Source: Desulfuromonadaceae bacterium UBA2294 (GTDB taxonomy: Bacteria; Desulfobacterota; Desulfuromonadia; Desulfuromonadales; UBA2294). From it: a stretch of DNA of 30,293 bases. The position numbers were made by a program, and so were the translations under genes. Location of the stretch: assembly GCA_002345625.1 (NCBI GenBank), contig DDWE01000009.1, positions 1-30,293 of the forward strand, in the 5' to 3' direction. This document shows positions 30,094-30,293 of the stretch, piece by piece. The notes under the pieces are model-generated. The model ran no database searches. It saw nothing but the letters and a program-made list of their open reading frames with translations, and was not told the origin of the DNA. Position 1 is the first letter of the stretch. Every line of letters begins with the position of its first letter.

Positions 30094-30293
30094 ATGGTAG
30101 ATGACGATCCTGATTTCTGGGAAGACTCACAGAACGATAAATATTTTTCCTTTGGCGAGGATTCCGAGCCAAGTACCCGGCATCATCGTCGTCAGGTGCT
30201 GCGCTATGTCGTGACCAAAAAGCAACAGACGATACTCCTGCGCTGGTGTCGTCGGTTGAGGGTTGCAGCTACACCGTTGTTGCAGCCTCAGAA
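30094..30293 (+). CDS. Unknown protein, N-terminal 66 residues, cut by the right edge
   Basis: GGAGGG (30081-30086) stands 7 bases before ATG 30094, and the frame is open to the window end. The peptide starts acidic (MVDDDPDFWEDSQND) and turns basic (RHHRRQVLRYVVTKKQQ, RWCRRLR). No family is recognisable from this part. It may be transcribed with the zinc-ribbon gene, 90 bases upstream. Confidence 0.55.
   Translation, partial: MVDDDPDFWEDSQNDKYFSFGEDSEPSTRHHRRQVLRYVVTKKQQTILLRWCRRLRVAATPLLQPQ

Noticed and set aside
1..30293. CRISPR array, tRNA or rRNA genes, insertion sequences
   Set aside because: No regularly spaced direct repeats, no cloverleaf or rRNA sequence and no transposase were seen, even though a CARF domain made a CRISPR locus worth looking for.

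Overview
The window looks like a chromosomal segment of a delta-proteobacterium of the Desulfuromonadales (Geobacter/Pelobacter/Desulfuromonas type). This rests on the GC-rich, SD-led core genes, the fused MobA-MobB with a short ModE, an HD-GYP protein, small zinc-ribbon proteins and a sigma-54 activator. It is an inference from gene content, not a phylogenetic placement.

Layout. Positions 1-9.9 kb are mostly ordinary core genome: the tail of a cold-shock protein, a Lys-rich small protein, a RelA/SpoT-type alarmone synthetase, two zinc-ribbon proteins and an HD-GYP protein. Then comes a molybdenum-cofactor locus arranged as two divergent units, mobAB-modE-moeA on the minus strand and tatA-moaA-MOSC on the plus strand. 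A DUF1232 membrane protein and a HigB/HigA toxin-antitoxin pair close this part. From about 9.9 kb to the right edge the genes are accessory.

The first accessory block (9.9-17.6 kb) is a minus-strand row: Sel1-repeat protein, HExxH metallopeptidase, a tyrosine-phosphatase/ADP-ribosylglycohydrolase fusion, a DUF2130 coiled-coil protein with a nuclease-like core, and an ARPP-1-like protein. A divergent plus-strand activator carries an N-terminal CARF-type sensor domain on a sigma-54 AAA+ core. The intergenic region holds a textbook -24/-12 promoter (TGGCAC-N5-TTGCT) pointing into the ARPP-1 operon, and a perfect 14-bp inverted repeat about 110 bp upstream of it. The block therefore reads as a signal-gated operon: the sensor detects a ligand, probably a nucleotide or an RNA end, and switches on enzymes predicted to remove ADP-ribose and phosphate groups.

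The second accessory block (17.7-28.5 kb, plus strand, more AT-rich in places) looks like a defence island. It has the stub of an HsdR-like gene, a Gly-rich membrane protein, a membrane-anchored HEPN-like protein, a conserved Cys-containing protein, a DUF429 RNase H-like protein and a macro-like/DUF4145 fusion. It ends with a tight three-gene set: HEPN (Swt1-like)-SNF2 helicase, sacsin/Nov-like HSP90-type ATPase with a Cys4 C-terminus, and a GIY-YIG nuclease. The helicase gene carries an in-frame TGA where a Trp codon fits, which separates the HEPN domain from the helicase. The set ends at a strong terminator. A SprT-like protein, a multi-zinc-ribbon protein and a truncated unknown ORF fill the right edge.
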